Under the pieces are notes generated by a model. The model made no database searches, was not told the DNA's origin, and was given only the letters and a program-made list of their open reading frames with translations. 64,000 nt of DNA from NCBI RefSeq assembly GCF_004028155.1, contig NZ_SBII01000015.1, forward strand, positions 1 through 64,000. The letters are read 5' to 3'. Position numbers and translations under genes: made by a program. Position 1 is the first letter of the stretch, and the number at the start of each line of letters is the position of its first letter. The stretch comes from Flavobacterium cerinum (GTDB lineage: Bacteria > Bacteroidota > Bacteroidia > Flavobacteriales > Flavobacteriaceae). This document shows, piece by piece, positions 33,143-41,074 of the stretch.

Positions 33143-33160
33143 GTTAAAAACCAATACATT

Positions 33161-33574
33161 ATGAATATTAAAGTTTTATCAATAGCACTAATAGGTGCTG
33201 CATTATCTTTTACGGCGTGCAAAAAAGAAACTGCTAAAGAAGAAGATGCTGTTGTTGAGATCAAAGACACTACAGCTGTTATAACGCCTTCAGCTGATTC
33301 TATAGTCGTAACTACCGAAACACCTGCTGAAGCAGAGGTTAAAACAGTTACTGCTTCTGGTAAAATAACAGAGATCAATAAAGGAAAAGATGGTTATACG
33401 GCTAAATTTAAAGGTGAAGACGGTAAATCATATGCTGCGACGATAAGCATTCCTAACCTTAAGGATGCTAAACAGTACAGAGCCATTAAAGTTGGAGACA
33501 AAATCACTGTAACCGGTGAACCAACAAATATTGAAGAAGAGGTACTTATTAAAGTAACCGAGTTACAACCGTAA
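33161..33574 (+). CDS. Small lipoprotein of unknown function
   Basis: A 137-residue lipoprotein. ATG 33161 gives MNIKVLSIALIGAALSFTAC, and the longer frame from 33011 runs through the terminator, so I reject it. After an acidic, Thr/Ala/Glu-rich linker the mature part has a small domain (VTASGKITEINKGKDGYTAK, ATISIPNLKDAKQYRAIKVG, DKITVTGEPTNI), which looks like a compact OB-like beta barrel. It is flanked by terminators and is thus transcribed alone from the promoter at 33135. No function known. Confidence 0.75.
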   Translation: MNIKVLSIALIGAALSFTACKKETAKEEDAVVEIKDTTAVITPSADSIVVTTETPAEAEVKTVTASGKITEINKGKDGYTAKFKGEDGKSYAATISIPNLKDAKQYRAIKVGDKITVTGEPTNIEEEVLIKVTELQP

Positions 33575-33595
33575 TCTATTATTTTTATAAATAGT

Positions 33596-33627
33596 AAAAA
33601 CCCTGTAGTGTTGATTTACAGGGTTTT
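33596..33627. terminator. Bidirectional terminator between lipoprotein gene and creD
   Basis: AAAACCCTGTA and TACAGGGTTTT pair around a loop of about 8 bases, between two convergent genes, with A and T runs on either side. Confidence 0.85.
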
Positions 33628-33642
33628 GATTTTTATTATTGT

Positions 33643-35010
33643 TTATTTCCATTCTATCTTTCGGGAGAAGTACATCACCGCACCCAGGATAAGGAATAGT
33701 CCAATGCTGCCCACCAATAATGCATAGTTTTCTAACTGTATGATCACATAAATAAAGATATACAATGCACTAAGTGCTATGGCTATGAAACCTGCAAACT
33801 TTTTGTTTTTCAATATGGATAGGGAATAGAGGGTTATCATAACAATTACTGATAATCCTGCTATAAGATAAGCCAGCATGAAACTACTATGTTCTGTGAT
33901 AGAAATTAGCAGCGTGTAGAACATAATTAGTGCCAACCCGATCATGGAATATTGGAAAACATGAATGTTTATTTTGCTGACAGATTGTATTAAAAAGAAA
34001 ACAAGAAATGTTAAGCCTATTACAAGGAAACCATACTTTGCAGCGCGCTCATTTTGTTGGTACTGATCTATAGGAATTAGGAATTTTACATCGAATGAAT
34101 ATTCCGAAAGGCTTGGTAATGTACCAAAATGCTGCTGTGCAAACGGCCTGTTAAGGTGTGATACCTTCCAAAAAGCATTAAAACCTTCATCTGTAATGGT
34201 ATTGGTTTCCGGTAAAAAGTTACCGTCAAAACTTGGTGAAGGCCAGTTAGAAGTCATTTTTGCCTGAGTCATTTTACCTATTGGAACGATTTTTATCTGT
34301 TCACTTCCTTTATAATTTATATTGAAATCAAAAGGTGCCGGACCATTTTCGAATGCACTCTTAATATCAAAAGCATTGGTTTCGAGCGTAGAAACAGTAT
34401 CTTTTTCGTTATTGTTTTGTACAGGTTCGAAGGTGTGTTTCTTTCCATTTATACTTACAGTAACACTTCCGGTAATACTTTTTATTGTATTGGTCTTTAT
34501 GATAATACTTGCTTTATCAAAATGTATATTTTCTTTTGGTATTGCTTGTGAATCAAAACTTGGAAATGAGTAGTTTCCTTTAAAATCCATTTTAGATGTA
34601 TACACTACCGATTCGTAATTATTCCTGTTTTTCTGTTGTGTATTCACATTAAGATCTGCATTTAACTGATCTGGAAAGAAATAGGCAAACTCTGTTGATT
34701 CTGATCGCTGTATGGTAACCTTTTTGGTTTTATCGTCTACAAATTTTGTTTCATAATATTGCGTATACGGAACTTTTAGTATTGGTCCATAGAAGTAAAC
34801 ATCTTCACCCCACTTGTTATTAATTTCGGTGACTACCTCTTTTTGACGTTCGGCTCTTTCAAAAATTAAGCTTTTTACAAATTGCAGAGGAATAAGCAGT
34901 ACAAGTGTTAGTAAGCCCACCATAATAATTTTAGCTGTACTTGACTGAAAAAATCCAGGTGATTGGGGAGGCTGTTGCATTGGGTTAGGGTTTTGATCTT
35001 GAGTTTCCAT
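33643..35010 (-). CDS. creD: Inner-membrane protein CreD
   Basis: A 455-residue CreD-family protein. The hallmark follows the first membrane helix (MVGLLTLVLLIPLQFVKSLI): RQKEVVTEINNKWGEDVYFYGPILKVPY. A large periplasmic domain of about 250 residues precedes five C-terminal membrane helices (starting YGFLVIGLTFLVFFLIQSVS). In Enterobacteria CreD is a target of the CreBC system and affects envelope integrity and colicin response; the molecular role is unknown. In Bacteroidota creD often lies next to a small winged-helix regulator and a membrane protein, as here. No copy of the palindromic operator lies just before it. Confidence 0.92.
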   Translation of the reverse strand: METQDQNPNPMQQPPQSPGFFQSSTAKIIMVGLLTLVLLIPLQFVKSLIFERAERQKEVVTEINNKWGEDVYFYGPILKVPYTQYYETKFVDDKTKKVTIQRSESTEFAYFFPDQLNADLNVNTQQKNRNNYESVVYTSKMDFKGNYSFPSFDSQAIPKENIHFDKASIIIKTNTIKSITGSVTVSINGKKHTFEPVQNNNEKDTVSTLETNAFDIKSAFENGPAPFDFNINYKGSEQIKIVPIGKMTQAKMTSNWPSPSFDGNFLPETNTITDEGFNAFWKVSHLNRPFAQQHFGTLPSLSEYSFDVKFLIPIDQYQQNERAAKYGFLVIGLTFLVFFLIQSVSKINIHVFQYSMIGLALIMFYTLLISITEHSSFMLAYLIAGLSVIVMITLYSLSILKNKKFAGFIAIALSALYIFIYVIIQLENYALLVGSIGLFLILGAVMYFSRKIEWK

Positions 35011-35146
35011 AATTAATGATTGTTAAGGGTTTGCAATTGATAAAAAATAGTATATTGAAATTGGTAAATTGATTAGTAATAGGAGGGAAGCTAAAAAGAG
35101 CTGTTTCCGGTATTTAGATTTAATTCCTCTTTTTGATCTATTTTGT

Positions 35147-35464
35147 TTAAATGCGACTAAAAACGAGGTAACAGTATAAGATCGCAACGGGAATATTTAT
35201 GAAAAGTATTACTGTTTTATTCACTATTTCATTTTGATAATCTTTATAGACATAGGCACAGACAGCAAGTACACCTGCAGCTATTGTATTTATAAATATT
35301 GCTATTAGTACATACAGAAAACCAATTATGATAACTTTACTGCCATTTATCATAAAAACAGCAAATAGTATAGTACCAATGGTAAAGGATATGCCAAAAA
35401 TCCATTTTGGAAATTCCAGTATTTGTTGTAGCCTAACGGGTAGTGGATGTTCGCGATTTTCCAT
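35147..35464 (-). CDS. Small membrane protein
   Basis: A 105-residue integral membrane protein with three or four hydrophobic segments (WIFGISFTIGTILFAVFMI, VIIIGFLYVLIAIFINTIAA, GVLAVCAYVY, TVILFINIPVAILYCYLVF). The N-terminus ENREHPLPVRLQQILEFPKW is cytoplasmic by charge. It starts 3 bases after the stop of the frameshifted gene upstream, so it probably shares its transcript, and precedes creD. No family name known. Confidence 0.75.
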   Translation of the reverse strand: MENREHPLPVRLQQILEFPKWIFGISFTIGTILFAVFMINGSKVIIIGFLYVLIAIFINTIAAGVLAVCAYVYKDYQNEIVNKTVILFINIPVAILYCYLVFSRI

Positions 35465-35467
35465 AGT

Positions 35468-35894
35468 CTATCGTATTAAAAAAGTGTCTTTAATTCTTTC
35501 TAGTGGTAGGTGCAGCATCCTGAAATGATCGAGGTCATAAAAACGCAGGGCATTTTTTCCATCACGGTATTTTCCAAAAAAGTACAGGATTATGATGTGG
35601 ATAAAACATTGTTCCAGTAAGGATAATAAACACGGTGCGCAGAGCAAGGTCTCCATTGCCAAATAGGTAATAATGCATGGCAATATCTTCTTTGTTTGAT
35701 ACCTGGTTTGTAATGAGTAAACGATGAATATCTACAGTTTCGGGCTGTGGATCGATATCGTGGCTATTGTTAAACAGGAACCAGCCCAAATGAAATCCAA
35801 GGCTGTCTTTAGGATAATTTATTAATTCGTCCATGGTTACAGCTGCTTTTTTATCCTTAAAGAGACTTGTTATTTTTTGAAGTATTTTTTTCAT
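35468..35894 (-). pseudogene. Coq4-like protein gene, disrupted by a frameshift
   Basis: Two minus-strand frames belong to one protein. The first, from ATG 35894 (MKKILQKITSLFKDKKAAVT), ends DLALRTVFIILTGTMFYPHH and then runs to a stop at 35562. The second frame, shifted by one base near 35600, continues IILYFFGKYRDGKNALRFYD, LDHFRMLHLPLERIKDTFLI and ends with TAG at 35468. Joined, this gives about 141 residues that resemble Coq4-like Bacteroidota proteins (HRLLITNQVSNKEDIAMHYY). It may be a pseudogene, a sequencing error, or a phase-variable or programmed shift. A palindromic operator lies 17 bases before the ATG. Confidence 0.65.
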
Positions 35895-35910
35895 TTTTTT
35901 GATCAATTTC

Positions 35911-35927
35911 ACTTTGAATTTCAAAGT
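35911..35927. promoter_or_regulatory. Palindromic operator copy 1
   Basis: ACTTTGAATTTCAAAGT, a perfect 8+1+8 palindrome, lies 17 bases upstream of the ATG of the frameshifted Coq4-like gene. The same word occurs before two other minus-strand units (36621 and 37568). I infer binding by the winged-helix regulator encoded at 36658. Confidence 0.75.
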
Positions 35928-35943
35928 AGATTTATAAATTTTT

Positions 35944-36600
35944 TTACTTTTTTGGAGTATGGTATAAATGGAATAAAAGAAACATCAATGTGCCAAATCC
36001 CAATGTTATTCCCCATGCGGGTTTACAGGTTTCGGCATCGGTAAGGCTGCATAATATATCTATTGCAAGGCTGTATGGCTTTTGAAGTATGTCCCAGCTG
36101 TTGTAGCGTAAAAATCTGCCTACATACATACCAAAACCACAGAGTATACAAATTACCCCTATAGCTATCCAGGCGATTTTTAAACTGAATTTGGCAGAGA
36201 TTACAGTAAACATATCTTTCATAGAGGCGAGGCCAAATAGTATACCACTGGCTGAAAAGGATACGAGAAGTAATACATCAAACCAAACAGGTACACCTGT
36301 TTCTCTTTTAAGATGCATAAAGTCGGTAATAATATAAGGAGCATTGGGCAGTAATAACAGCCATAAAAAGAAGACAGGGTAGAAGTAAGCTTTCTTATTA
36401 ATGATTTTACTATTATGACGCATTATTGTTGTTAAGACCAATGGTGTATAAGCTAAAAAGAGGTTCCATATAAGGAAAAAGAAAAATATGGAATGTGTGA
36501 TCTTTGCCCTTACTAAAAGGATGCTAATGCAGAATGCTGCCAGTACGAACAGCATATAATGCCTGCTAAATGTTTTCGTAATAATGGTTGTTTGTTTCAT
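35944..36600 (-). CDS. DUF1361 membrane protein
   Basis: A 218-residue integral membrane protein of the DUF1361 family. It has about six to seven membrane helices, with the family's conserved segment LLLLPNAPYIITDFMHLKRE in the middle and a short C-terminal helix ending FHLYHTPKK. No role is known for DUF1361 proteins. The palindromic operator lies 21 bases upstream of its ATG, so it should be a member of the same regulon as the two flanking units. It begins a run of membrane-associated genes that leads to creD. Confidence 0.85.
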   Translation of the reverse strand: MKQTTIITKTFSRHYMLFVLAAFCISILLVRAKITHSIFFFFLIWNLFLAYTPLVLTTIMRHNSKIINKKAYFYPVFFLWLLLLPNAPYIITDFMHLKRETGVPVWFDVLLLVSFSASGILFGLASMKDMFTVISAKFSLKIAWIAIGVICILCGFGMYVGRFLRYNSWDILQKPYSLAIDILCSLTDAETCKPAWGITLGFGTLMFLLFHLYHTPKK

Positions 36601-36620
36601 GTTTTCTTTTTTTGTAAAGT

Positions 36621-36637
36621 ACTTTGAATTTCAAAGT
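36621..36637. promoter_or_regulatory. Palindromic operator copy 2
   Basis: ACTTTGAATTTCAAAGT, identical to copy 1, placed 21 bases before the DUF1361 start codon in a 57-base gap after the regulator gene. Confidence 0.75.
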
Positions 36638-36657
36638 TTGTAAATAAAAAAATAGTG

Positions 36658-36954
36658 TTAGCTTTTCTGTATTAATTTTTCAAGTGCATCAATGTGGTCC
36701 TTAAAGGCTTTACGACCGTCTTTGGTAGCAATATAACGGGTGTTTGGTTTTTTACCAATGAATTGTTTTTCGATCATAATATATTCTTCCGATTCCAATG
36801 CTTTAGCGTGGCTGGCAAGGTTACCGTCTGTCACACCAAGGAGTTCCTTGAGGGTTGTAAAGTCGGCATACTCATTTACCATAAGTATCGACATGATACC
36901 CAGGCGTATGCGGTGGTCAAAAGCTTTGTTTATATGTTGGAGAATGTTCTTCAA
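36658..36954 (-). CDS. Winged-helix transcriptional regulator (HTH_34 type)
   Basis: A 98-residue single winged-helix protein: NKAFDHRIRLGIMSILMVNE, the recognition helix region LKELLGVTDGNLASHAKALE and the wing KKPNTRYIATKDGRKAF. This is the small ArsR/MarR-like group with a PF13601 domain. The only suitable start is TTG at 36954, 2 bases after the stop of the membrane protein gene, so translation is probably coupled. I infer that it is the autoregulated repressor acting on the three nearby palindromes. No metal- or ligand-binding site can be recognised. Confidence 0.88.
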   Translation of the reverse strand: MKNILQHINKAFDHRIRLGIMSILMVNEYADFTTLKELLGVTDGNLASHAKALESEEYIMIEKQFIGKKPNTRYIATKDGRKAFKDHIDALEKLIQKS

Positions 36955-36956
36955 AG

Positions 36957-37559
36957 TTATTGCTTACGATCATATTTAAAATGCATTACAGAGCCGTAAA
37001 GGATGTGGCATACGCCGAAACCCAATGCCCAAAATTGTAGTCCGTAACCCATATAATTGGTAGCTACCAGACCTATAACAATATTGGTTAGCCCAAGGTA
37101 CCGCAAACCTCTTAAAGTATATTTACTACCGTTCACACAGGCAAGTCCGTAAAATATAAGGGTAATAGGAGCGATTAGGCCATAGTAATGATTCTTCATC
37201 AAAAGTACTGCAAATATGCCGCCTGTTACTAAAGGTATAAGGAAATTAATTGCAAGTCTTTTTGAAGTAGAGTTCCAAACGGTTTCACCTTGTTTCTTTG
37301 CTTTTCTTGCTGTAAGAATGTATCCGGTTAGTAGAGAAAGCAGCAGTACAAGACCCGCAATGCCTACGATTAGCTTAAACTGATAACTCTCAAGGAAAAT
37401 TTTTCCCTGATTGTTTATGGCAATCTCTCTTATGGCGTAAGCTCCTGCGAGGGCATAGATACCTATTATAATTCCCGAAAGCCCGCTAAGCGATAGGAAT
37501 TGAGATGATTTATCCATCATCTTTTTTATGTCCTGAATGTCCTTTAAATAATTTTCCAT
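36957..37559 (-). CDS. Membrane protein, partner of the HTH_34 regulator
   Basis: A 200-residue protein with an N-terminal cytoplasmic helix (YLKDIQDIKKMMDKSSQFLS) and about six membrane segments (for example LSGLSGIIIGIYALAGAYAI, LIVGIAGLVLLLSLLTGYIL, LGLTNIVIGLVATNYMGYGL). The family regularly precedes HTH_34 regulators in Bacteroidota and may be a sensor or a regulated membrane component; no function is proven. The third operator copy lies 8 bases upstream of its ATG, so the unit is autoregulated in all likelihood. Confidence 0.8.
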   Translation of the reverse strand: MENYLKDIQDIKKMMDKSSQFLSLSGLSGIIIGIYALAGAYAIREIAINNQGKIFLESYQFKLIVGIAGLVLLLSLLTGYILTARKAKKQGETVWNSTSKRLAINFLIPLVTGGIFAVLLMKNHYYGLIAPITLIFYGLACVNGSKYTLRGLRYLGLTNIVIGLVATNYMGYGLQFWALGFGVCHILYGSVMHFKYDRKQ

Positions 37560-37567
37560 ACAAAAGT

Positions 37568-37584
37568 ACTTTGAATTACAAAGT
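37568..37584. promoter_or_regulatory. Palindromic operator copy 3
   Basis: ACTTTGAATTACAAAGT, one mismatch from copies 1 and 2, only 8 bases before the ATG of the membrane-protein/regulator operon. Binding here would block translation-proximal transcription start. Confidence 0.7.
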
Positions 37585-37776
37585 AAATTATAAATTTTGA
37601 ATTGGCAATGCGATAGGAGAGTATTTTTTAGATTTTATTTTTAAGCTATTTTTTGCTGATAATAAGAACTCTTTATTCTAAACTGTAAGAAGGTGTTAGT
37701 TGAATTTCTTTGTTGATAGTTGATGTAAAATGTTAAAATATTTTAGTTATATTTACAATTAACCCTAAGTTATATA

Positions 37777-38040
37777 ATGATGATAAAGTTGTACTCTCAA
37801 TCCGATGCAAAGTATTTATTTGATTATTATTCACCGAAAGTTATTGGTAAACCGTTAACTCCGGAGCCAGTATCTAATATAACACACTTGCAGATGATCG
37901 AATATGCCGACGGTAATTACCAGTTGGTCGCAATTGGTTCTGAAGTTTATCCGGGTACTGTTAAACCTCTTAGTAATATCTCTACCGTAACGAAACGGCT
38001 AGGGCTTCCATCTCCCGAAGAAGTTTTAGAGAGTAAATAA
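37777..38040 (+). CDS. Small protein of unknown function
   Basis: An 87-residue soluble protein (MMIKLYSQSDAKYLFDYYSP, then VSNITHLQMIEYADGNYQLV, TVTKRLGLPSPEEVLESK). A second ATG three bases later is equally possible. No signal peptide. The family is unknown to me, but the balanced composition and clean spacing make it a likely real gene. It is divergent from the regulator operon, with a 217-base gap that carries operator copy 3 and presumably its own promoter. Confidence 0.6.
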   Translation: MMIKLYSQSDAKYLFDYYSPKVIGKPLTPEPVSNITHLQMIEYADGNYQLVAIGSEVYPGTVKPLSNISTVTKRLGLPSPEEVLESK

Positions 38041-38049
38041 AATATTGTA

Positions 38050-38075
38050 GCGCTTCGACAGGCTTAGCGTGACAG
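38050..38075. repeat. Intergenic repeat fragment
   Basis: GCGCTTCGACAGGCTTAGCG and the following TGACAG resemble a short palindromic intergenic repeat that I know from several Flavobacteria (form CTTCGACAGGCTCAGCGTGACA). Only one copy is seen in this window, so the assignment rests on memory. Confidence 0.4.
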
Positions 38076-38111
38076 AGGTTATGTAATTATAAATGGTCGT
38101 AACTAAAATAT

Positions 38112-38138
38112 AAAAAGGATAGCAATTGCTATCCTTTT
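38112..38138. terminator. Bidirectional terminator between the 87-residue gene and kdsA
   Basis: AAAAAGGATAGCA and TGCTATCCTTTT form a perfect stem with almost no loop, placed between convergent genes. Confidence 0.85.
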
Positions 38139-38189
38139 GTTCTGTGATTTCTACTATTATAGAAATCGTATGTTAAATCAGATGAATGA

Positions 38190-39008
38190 TTAAAACTGGT
38201 TTATTGTTTTTCTTATTGCTACCAGCTTATTCATTAAGCCTTCGAAATAATCAAGGTGAAGCATGTTTGCTCCATCGCTTTTAGCATTTGCCGGATCGAA
38301 GTGTGTTTCGATAAAGATACCGTCTACACCAACAGCTATGCCTGCTTTAGCAACTGTTTCGATCATGTCCGGCCTTCCACCTGTAACACCAACCGTTTGG
38401 TTAGGCTGTTGTAATGAGTGGGTAACATCTAATACAGTAGTGGCAAATTGCTGCATCGTAGGTATGCCTCTGTAATCTACTATCATATCCTGGTATCCAA
38501 ACATAGTACCTCTATCGGTAGCCATTACGTTTTCGTTATTGCAGTCCAATACTTTTTGTACAGCGTGTTTCATGCTCTCAGGGCTCATGAACTGTCCTTT
38601 TTTAAGATTCACTGTTTTTCCTGTTTGAGCAGCAGCAACCACAAGGTCGGTTTGGCGTACAAGGAAAGCAGGGATCTGAAGTACGTCTACATAAGCAGCA
38701 GCCATTGCAGCATCTTCATTAGTATGTATATCCGTTACAGTTGGAACGCCAAAGGTTTTAGATACTTTTTCAAGGATCTTAAGCGCTTTTTCATCACCAA
38801 TGCCCATAAAGCTGTCAATACGGGAACGGTTTGCTTTTTTGAAAGAACCTTTAAATACAAAAGGAATCTCCAATTTATCGGTTACCTGAACTAATTTTTC
38901 AGCAATACGCATTGCCATTTCTTCTCCTTCAATGGCACATGGGCCTGCAAGAAGGAAGAAGTTACCGCTATCGGTATGTTTTATCTGTGGTATATTTTTT
39001 AAGTTCAT
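38190..39008 (-). CDS. kdsA: 3-deoxy-8-phosphooctulonate synthase (KDO-8-P synthase)
   Basis: A 272-residue enzyme that condenses phosphoenolpyruvate with arabinose 5-phosphate to KDO 8-phosphate for lipopolysaccharide core synthesis in the cytoplasm. Motifs are all present: FLLAGPCAIEGEE, FKGSFKKANRSRIDSFMGIG, VTDIHTNEDA, MATDRGTMFGYQ, VTGGRPDMIETVAKAGIAVG and FIETHFDPANAKSDG. Cys24 in GPC, together with the His and Asp/Glu in these motifs, marks the metal-dependent class, not the Asn-bearing metal-independent class of E. coli. It is followed on the same strand by no other lipopolysaccharide gene here. The small lipoprotein gene upstream (39083) lies in a conserved pairing. Confidence 0.96.
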   Translation of the reverse strand: MNLKNIPQIKHTDSGNFFLLAGPCAIEGEEMAMRIAEKLVQVTDKLEIPFVFKGSFKKANRSRIDSFMGIGDEKALKILEKVSKTFGVPTVTDIHTNEDAAMAAAYVDVLQIPAFLVRQTDLVVAAAQTGKTVNLKKGQFMSPESMKHAVQKVLDCNNENVMATDRGTMFGYQDMIVDYRGIPTMQQFATTVLDVTHSLQQPNQTVGVTGGRPDMIETVAKAGIAVGVDGIFIETHFDPANAKSDGANMLHLDYFEGLMNKLVAIRKTINQF

Positions 39009-39082
39009 TATTGTGGTGTATAATTTGAGTGCAAAGATAAAAATAAAAAGGCTTCGCTGTTAGGTGAAGCCATAGAGAGTGT

Positions 39083-39544
39083 CTATTGTGTTATTGGACC
39101 AATACTAAATCCTGCCGGTGCTACTACCTTACCTTTTTCATAAAGGTTGATGTAGATAACCTTTGGTTCTTTCAGTCCGTCCCAGGAAACTTCATAGATG
39201 TCCAGTATACCGGCTCCCATATCGTTTTTCTTTGATGGAAAAGGGCAGCAACTGTCTGTTTTTTTATAGGCTAACTTCTGGCCTTCAGGCCCTGTTAATG
39301 CACCAAAGTAGCGCTGAACATTGATTTCTGCAGCAGTTACCGGCAGAAAACCAAGGTTTACAGGATAATCCTGATCGTAACCGTATTTTTTATTATTACT
39401 GATCTCAGTAATAATAAAAGTGTTTTGTTTAGTGAGAGCCGGCATAAGAGCCGTGTCGTCTATATTTCTAATGGTATTCCTGGTGCTTATGCAGGAAGTG
39501 GTAAACACTAAAACAAGACAGGAGATGAACAGGTATTTTTTCAT
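39083..39544 (-). CDS. Small lipoprotein upstream of kdsA
   Basis: A 153-residue lipoprotein (signal ending VFTTSC). The mature part has the pattern NIDDTALMPALTKQNTFIIT, YGYDQDYPVNLGF, YFGALTGPEGQKLAYKKTDS, CCPFPSKKNDMGAGILDIYE, then YINLYEKGKVVAPAGFSIG. It contains an unusual vicinal Cys-Cys. Homologues are sometimes mislabelled as KdsA-like aldolases, because they are neighbours of kdsA; the sequence shows no aldolase fold. No function known. It is separated from kdsA by 74 bases and likely shares its transcript. Confidence 0.75.
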   Translation of the reverse strand: MKKYLFISCLVLVFTTSCISTRNTIRNIDDTALMPALTKQNTFIITEISNNKKYGYDQDYPVNLGFLPVTAAEINVQRYFGALTGPEGQKLAYKKTDSCCPFPSKKNDMGAGILDIYEVSWDGLKEPKVIYINLYEKGKVVAPAGFSIGPITQ

Positions 39545-39715
39545 ATACGTGATAGAATAAGCATCAAAGTTAAGAAAATTTTGACTGAATTAGAGATGAT
39601 ACTATTGCTGATAACGCTGATTTTTTACCACTAATTATATGACGCTTAAAAAAGTTCGACAGGTTTTGCTAAATCCGTACTATTAAGCTCGTATTTCATT
39701 AGTAATAATTAGTGT

Positions 39716-39750
39716 TTTGGTTCTGTAAGCCATCAATTTTGCTATTTTTG
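39716..39750 (+). promoter_or_regulatory. Bacteroidota-type promoter of the YeeE/YedE genes
   Basis: TTTG at 39716-39719 and TATTTTTG at 39743-39750 match the -33 and TANNTTTG -7 elements with a 23-base spacer. The start codon lies 15 bases after the -7 element. Confidence 0.65.
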
Positions 39751-39765
39751 TAAAAAATTAAATTC

Positions 39766-40332
39766 ATGGAAAGTTTATATGGTACCTGGCCCTGGTATGT
39801 TTCGGGATTCCTGATCGGGTCGGTTATGCTGGCGTTGATCTACTTTGGAAAGACTTTTGGTATGTCGTCTAACCTTCGTACAATGTGTACAATGATGGGA
39901 GCAGGGAAAACGGCGGATTTTTTTAAGTTCGACTGGAAAACACAGCGATGGAATCTTGTCGTTGTACTTGGTGCTATGCTTGGCGGTTATATTGCGGTTC
40001 ATTTTTTAAGTGATCCTACTATAGAAACGGTAGTGCTTAACCCTAAAACGGTTATTGAGCTACAGCAAATGAATATTGATGCGCCTAACGGTAAACTATT
40101 ACCGGATGCACTTACCAGTACAGAAGCCTTACAGTCGCCAAAGATACTGGGTATATTGCTTTTAGGAGGCATCTTGGTAGGTTTTGGAACACGTTATGCA
40201 GGGGGCTGTACTTCGGGGCACGCAATCACTGGATTGAGTAATTTACAGTTACCGTCGTTAATCGCTGTGATCGGATTTTTTATAGGCGGTCTGATCATGT
40301 CGTGGCTGCTTTTACCATTATTCTTTAATTAA
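39766..40332 (+). CDS. YeeE/YedE-family transporter, first component
   Basis: A 188-residue integral membrane protein with four membrane segments. Near the C-terminus it has the signature GFGTRYAGGCTSGHAITGLS, with the conserved Cys of this family, used in TsuA to pass thiosulfate. The length is that of the half-size Bacteroidota version, which works with a second half-size protein encoded 8 bases downstream. By family knowledge it imports a sulfur compound such as thiosulfate through the inner membrane. An own promoter lies directly upstream. Confidence 0.88.
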   Translation: MESLYGTWPWYVSGFLIGSVMLALIYFGKTFGMSSNLRTMCTMMGAGKTADFFKFDWKTQRWNLVVVLGAMLGGYIAVHFLSDPTIETVVLNPKTVIELQQMNIDAPNGKLLPDALTSTEALQSPKILGILLLGGILVGFGTRYAGGCTSGHAITGLSNLQLPSLIAVIGFFIGGLIMSWLLLPLFFN

Positions 40333-40340
40333 GACTCATC

Positions 40341-40754
40341 ATGAAATTTATAAAATTCTTATTGGTTGGTGTTGTGTTTGGTATTGTACTTACCAAATCA
40401 GAAGCGGTATCGTGGTATCGTATCTATGAGATGTTCCATTTCCAGTCATTCCATATGTTTGGAATTATCATGACTGCAGTTGTGGTGGGAACTATCGGAG
40501 TTCAGTTGATAAAAAGAAACAACGTCAAAGATATTACAGGACAGCCTATCGTTATCCCAAATAAGGATAAAGGGTTTACCGGTTATTTTGTTGGTGGTAT
40601 ACTGTTCGGTTTAGGTTGGGGACTTGTAGGTACCTGCCCGGGACCTATGTATATTTTAATAGGTGCAGGTTTTTGGGGGATAGGAGTAGTGCTACTTGGT
40701 GCCTTAGTAGGAACGTATTTTTACGGATTGCTAAGAAGCAAACTGCCTCATTAA
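40341..40754 (+). CDS. YeeE/YedE-family transporter, second component (DUF6691-like)
   Basis: A 137-residue membrane protein, partner of the preceding gene. It has four segments and the second Cys motif, GGILFGLGWGLVGTCPGPMY, at the centre. Together the pair reproduces the duplicated four-helix halves of full-length YeeE/TsuA proteins, each giving one Cys-bearing loop. The gene starts 8 bases after the first and is clearly co-transcribed. In many Bacteroidota such a pair is followed by a sulfurtransferase or metallo-beta-lactamase gene; here none follows. Confidence 0.87.
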   Translation: MKFIKFLLVGVVFGIVLTKSEAVSWYRIYEMFHFQSFHMFGIIMTAVVVGTIGVQLIKRNNVKDITGQPIVIPNKDKGFTGYFVGGILFGLGWGLVGTCPGPMYILIGAGFWGIGVVLLGALVGTYFYGLLRSKLPH

Positions 40755-41074
40755 AATTTGATCAGTACTTTTTTTTTGCGTAAGCAAAATTTATAATATA
40801 GAAACAGGAATAATTTGATCTTAAGATTAGATTGTTGCTGTTTTTTATTTTGATTAAAATCTGAATTTATGGAGTAGTATTTTATCAATACACTGATATC
40901 TTAATCATATGTTTTAAAAAAGTATAAATAGTGGATCATTAAAAGTAAAAGCTTTGAAACCTCTAGTGTTTTAAGCACTTTACTAAAAAATAATATTCCA
41001 CTTCGAAATGCGCGATTGGCATACACAAAGTGGAATATTAAAAGGCTGTAAACAGCTTATTTTTTAAGTAGAAA
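40755..41074. other. Gap of 320 bases with one long inverted repeat
   Basis: AT-rich sequence without an open frame I would call. It holds the inverted repeat at 40991-41040 and otherwise nothing I can support. Confidence 0.5.
40991..41040. other. Perfect 13-bp inverted repeat with a 24-base loop
   Basis: TAATATTCCACTT (40991-41003) and AAGTGGAATATTA (41028-41040) are exact complements. The loop contains GCGCGATTGGCATAC. The stem is long, but the loop is much bigger than in terminators, and only short A/T runs follow. It may be the end signal of the convergent esterase and YeeE transcripts, an operator, or a small-RNA hairpin. Confidence 0.5.

Noticed and set aside
33011..33160. N-terminal extension of the small lipoprotein at 33161
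   Set aside because: The extension runs through the upstream gene's end and an obvious terminator; the lipoprotein signal starts at 33161.
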